Positions 17,233 through 18,098 of a DNA stretch of 18,098 nt are shown here, in pieces. The stretch spans positions 1-18,098 of the forward strand of contig CAKPVW010000041.1 in the NCBI GenBank assembly GCA_934196075.1, written 5' to 3'. Within the stretch, counting starts at the first letter, position 1, and the number at the start of each line of letters is the position of its first letter. The stretch comes from an uncultured Anaerovibrio sp. (GTDB lineage: Bacteria > Bacillota > Negativicutes > Selenomonadales > Selenomonadaceae). Below the pieces are notes generated by a model that searched no databases, was not told the DNA's origin, and saw only the letters and a program-made list of their open reading frames with translations. Made by a program: the position numbers and the translations under genes.

Positions 17233-17772
17233 TTGGATAGATTACAGGAAAAGTATATCAATGAGGTTGTTCCTGCATTGACTGAAAAGTTCGGCTACAA
17301 GAATGTTATGGAACTCCCTAAAATCGCAAAGATCATCATTAACATGGGTGTTGGCGAGGCTGTAGGCAACCCTAAGGCTCTCGACGCTGCTGTTAACGAT
17401 TTGACTATTATTGCTGGTCAGAAGCCAATCCTCACCAGAGCAAAGAAGTCTTTGGCTGCTTGGAAGCTTCGTCAGGGCATGCCAATCGGCGCAAAGGTTA
17501 CTCTGCGTGGTGTTCGCATGTATCAGTTCCTGGATAAGTTTATGAACGTAGCACTGCCTCGCGTTCGTGACTTCCGTGGTATCAGTGCCAATTCTTTCGA
17601 CGGTCGTGGCAACTATGCAATCGGCTTGAAGGAGCAGCTCATTTTCCCTGAAATTGAGTATGACAAGATTGATAAGCTCCGTGGTATGAACATTGTTGTT
17701 GTTACCACTGCAAAGACCGATGAGGAAGCTCGCGAGCTCTTGAAGCTCATGGGCATGCCTTTCAAAGCATAA
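17233..17772 (+). CDS. rplE: 50S ribosomal protein L5
   Basis: L5 binds 5S rRNA and touches the P-site tRNA and the 30S head. The 179-residue product has [41 protein letters not shown] and [20 protein letters not shown]. This is the standard length. The start is TTG with AAAGGAGG ahead. It lies between L24 and S14 as in most bacteria. Confidence 0.98.
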   Translation: MDRLQEKYINEVVPALTEKFGYKNVMELPKIAKIIINMGVGEAVGNPKALDAAVNDLTIIAGQKPILTRAKKSLAAWKLRQGMPIGAKVTLRGVRMYQFLDKFMNVALPRVRDFRGISANSFDGRGNYAIGLKEQLIFPEIEYDKIDKLRGMNIVVVTTAKTDEEARELLKLMGMPFKA

Positions 17773-17790
17773 GGATAGGGGGTACTGACT

Positions 17791-17976
17791 GTGGCCAAGA
17801 AGGCAATGATTGAAAAGTGGAGCAAGGAGCCAAAGTTCCCTGTTCGCAAGTATAACAGATGTAAGATTTGCGGTCGTCCGCACGGTTATATCAGAAAGTT
17901 CGATATGTGCCGTATTTGTTTCAGAGAGCAGAGCTACAAGGGTGCCATTCCTGGCGTAACTAAGGCTAGCTGGTAA
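17791..17976 (+). CDS. rpsN: 30S ribosomal protein S14, zinc form (type Z)
   Basis: S14 is a late assembly protein of the 30S head. The 61-residue product has two zinc-binding pairs, CKICG and CRIC, separated by [11 protein letters not shown], and ends GVTKASW. This is the short zinc-binding form; the roughly 90-residue form without cysteines is absent here. The start is GTG; the ribosome site AGGGGGT is weaker than its neighbours'. In most Firmicutes rpsH follows within tens of bases; here a terminator does. Confidence 0.97.
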   Translation: MAKKAMIEKWSKEPKFPVRKYNRCKICGRPHGYIRKFDMCRICFREQSYKGAIPGVTKASW

Positions 17977-17997
17977 TATACAGTACGAACTAGAGAA

Positions 17998-18028
17998 GAA
18001 GCTCTCCCAGTAATGGGAGGGCTTTTTT
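17998..18028 (+). terminator. Terminator after rpsN
   Basis: AGCTCTCCC (18000-18008) pairs with GGGAGGGCT (18015-18023, one wobble pair) around a 6-base loop, followed by six T. It starts about 22 bases after the rpsN stop and should end the S10-spc transcript here. Confidence 0.9.
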
Positions 18029-18042
18029 GCTTTATAGGAAAG

Positions 18043-18076
18043 TTCTAGATTCTTTATCATGATAAAGAATCTAGAA
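18043..18076. repeat. Perfect 34-bp palindrome
   Basis: TTCTAGATTCTTTATCA (18043-18059) is followed without spacer by its exact reverse complement (18060-18076). No T-run follows, so it is not a typical terminator. It may be a protein-binding site, a scar from a mobile element, or an assembly artefact near a contig end. The 22 bases to the window end show no gene. Confidence 0.85.
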
Positions 18077-18098
18077 TAATAAAATATGACACAGTAAA

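Noticed and set aside
18043..18076. The palindrome as a second terminator
   Set aside because: No T-run follows either arm, there is no loop spacer, and a proper terminator already lies just upstream.

Overview
The window is a housekeeping block from a Bacillota genome. It holds translation genes plus an ECF-transporter module, all on the + strand, behind an unusual non-coding region at the left edge. Several traits fit a low-to-moderate-GC Firmicute, with Negativicutes/Selenomonadales as my best but unproven guess: YbxF/RplGB upstream of rpsL, the zinc form of S14, an L24 with a C-terminal CxxC/CxxC ribbon, a YabN-type methylase-MazG fusion, and the ecfA1-ecfA2-ecfT-truA set.

Layout. Bases 1-889 hold no large gene. 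On the minus strand they hold a probable 34-residue single-membrane-span peptide (263-367). A convergent + strand small RNA runs from about 180 to 275 and shares a bidirectional terminator with it, as in a type I toxin-antitoxin locus. Next come a branched-hairpin region (547-646), a second copy of the same terminator (682-722), and tandem promoters for ecfA1. Bases 890-3383 are ecfA1-ecfA2-ecfT, overlapping, and closed by a terminator. Bases 3592-5828 are truA-mazG. Bases 5987-6295 are an HU gene with its own promoter and terminator. Bases 6621-11155 are the str operon (rplGB-rpsL-rpsG-fusA-tuf), closed by a strong hairpin. After a new promoter and a folded leader, 11423-17976 are the S10 operon and the start of spc: rpsJ, rplC, rplD, rplW, rplB, rpsS, rplV, rpsC, rplP, rpmC, rpsQ, rplN, rplX, rplE, rpsN. 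A factor-independent terminator and a perfect 34-bp palindrome follow, and the window ends.

How they work together. The r-proteins, EF-G and EF-Tu build and drive the ribosome. TruA modifies tRNA. MazG hydrolyses nucleoside triphosphates. HU packs DNA. EcfA1/A2/T energise vitamin or metal uptake with S components that lie elsewhere.

Most notable points: (1) a compact type I toxin-antitoxin-like locus in which both RNAs start with the same sequence; (2) a 45-bp promoter-bearing repeat shared, in opposite orientation, by that toxin and truA; (3) a permuted gene order, with the ecf-truA block, normally behind rplQ, lying ahead of the str operon, and the S10-spc cluster stopped after rpsN by a terminator. 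Everything rests on reading the sequence; no database search was run.
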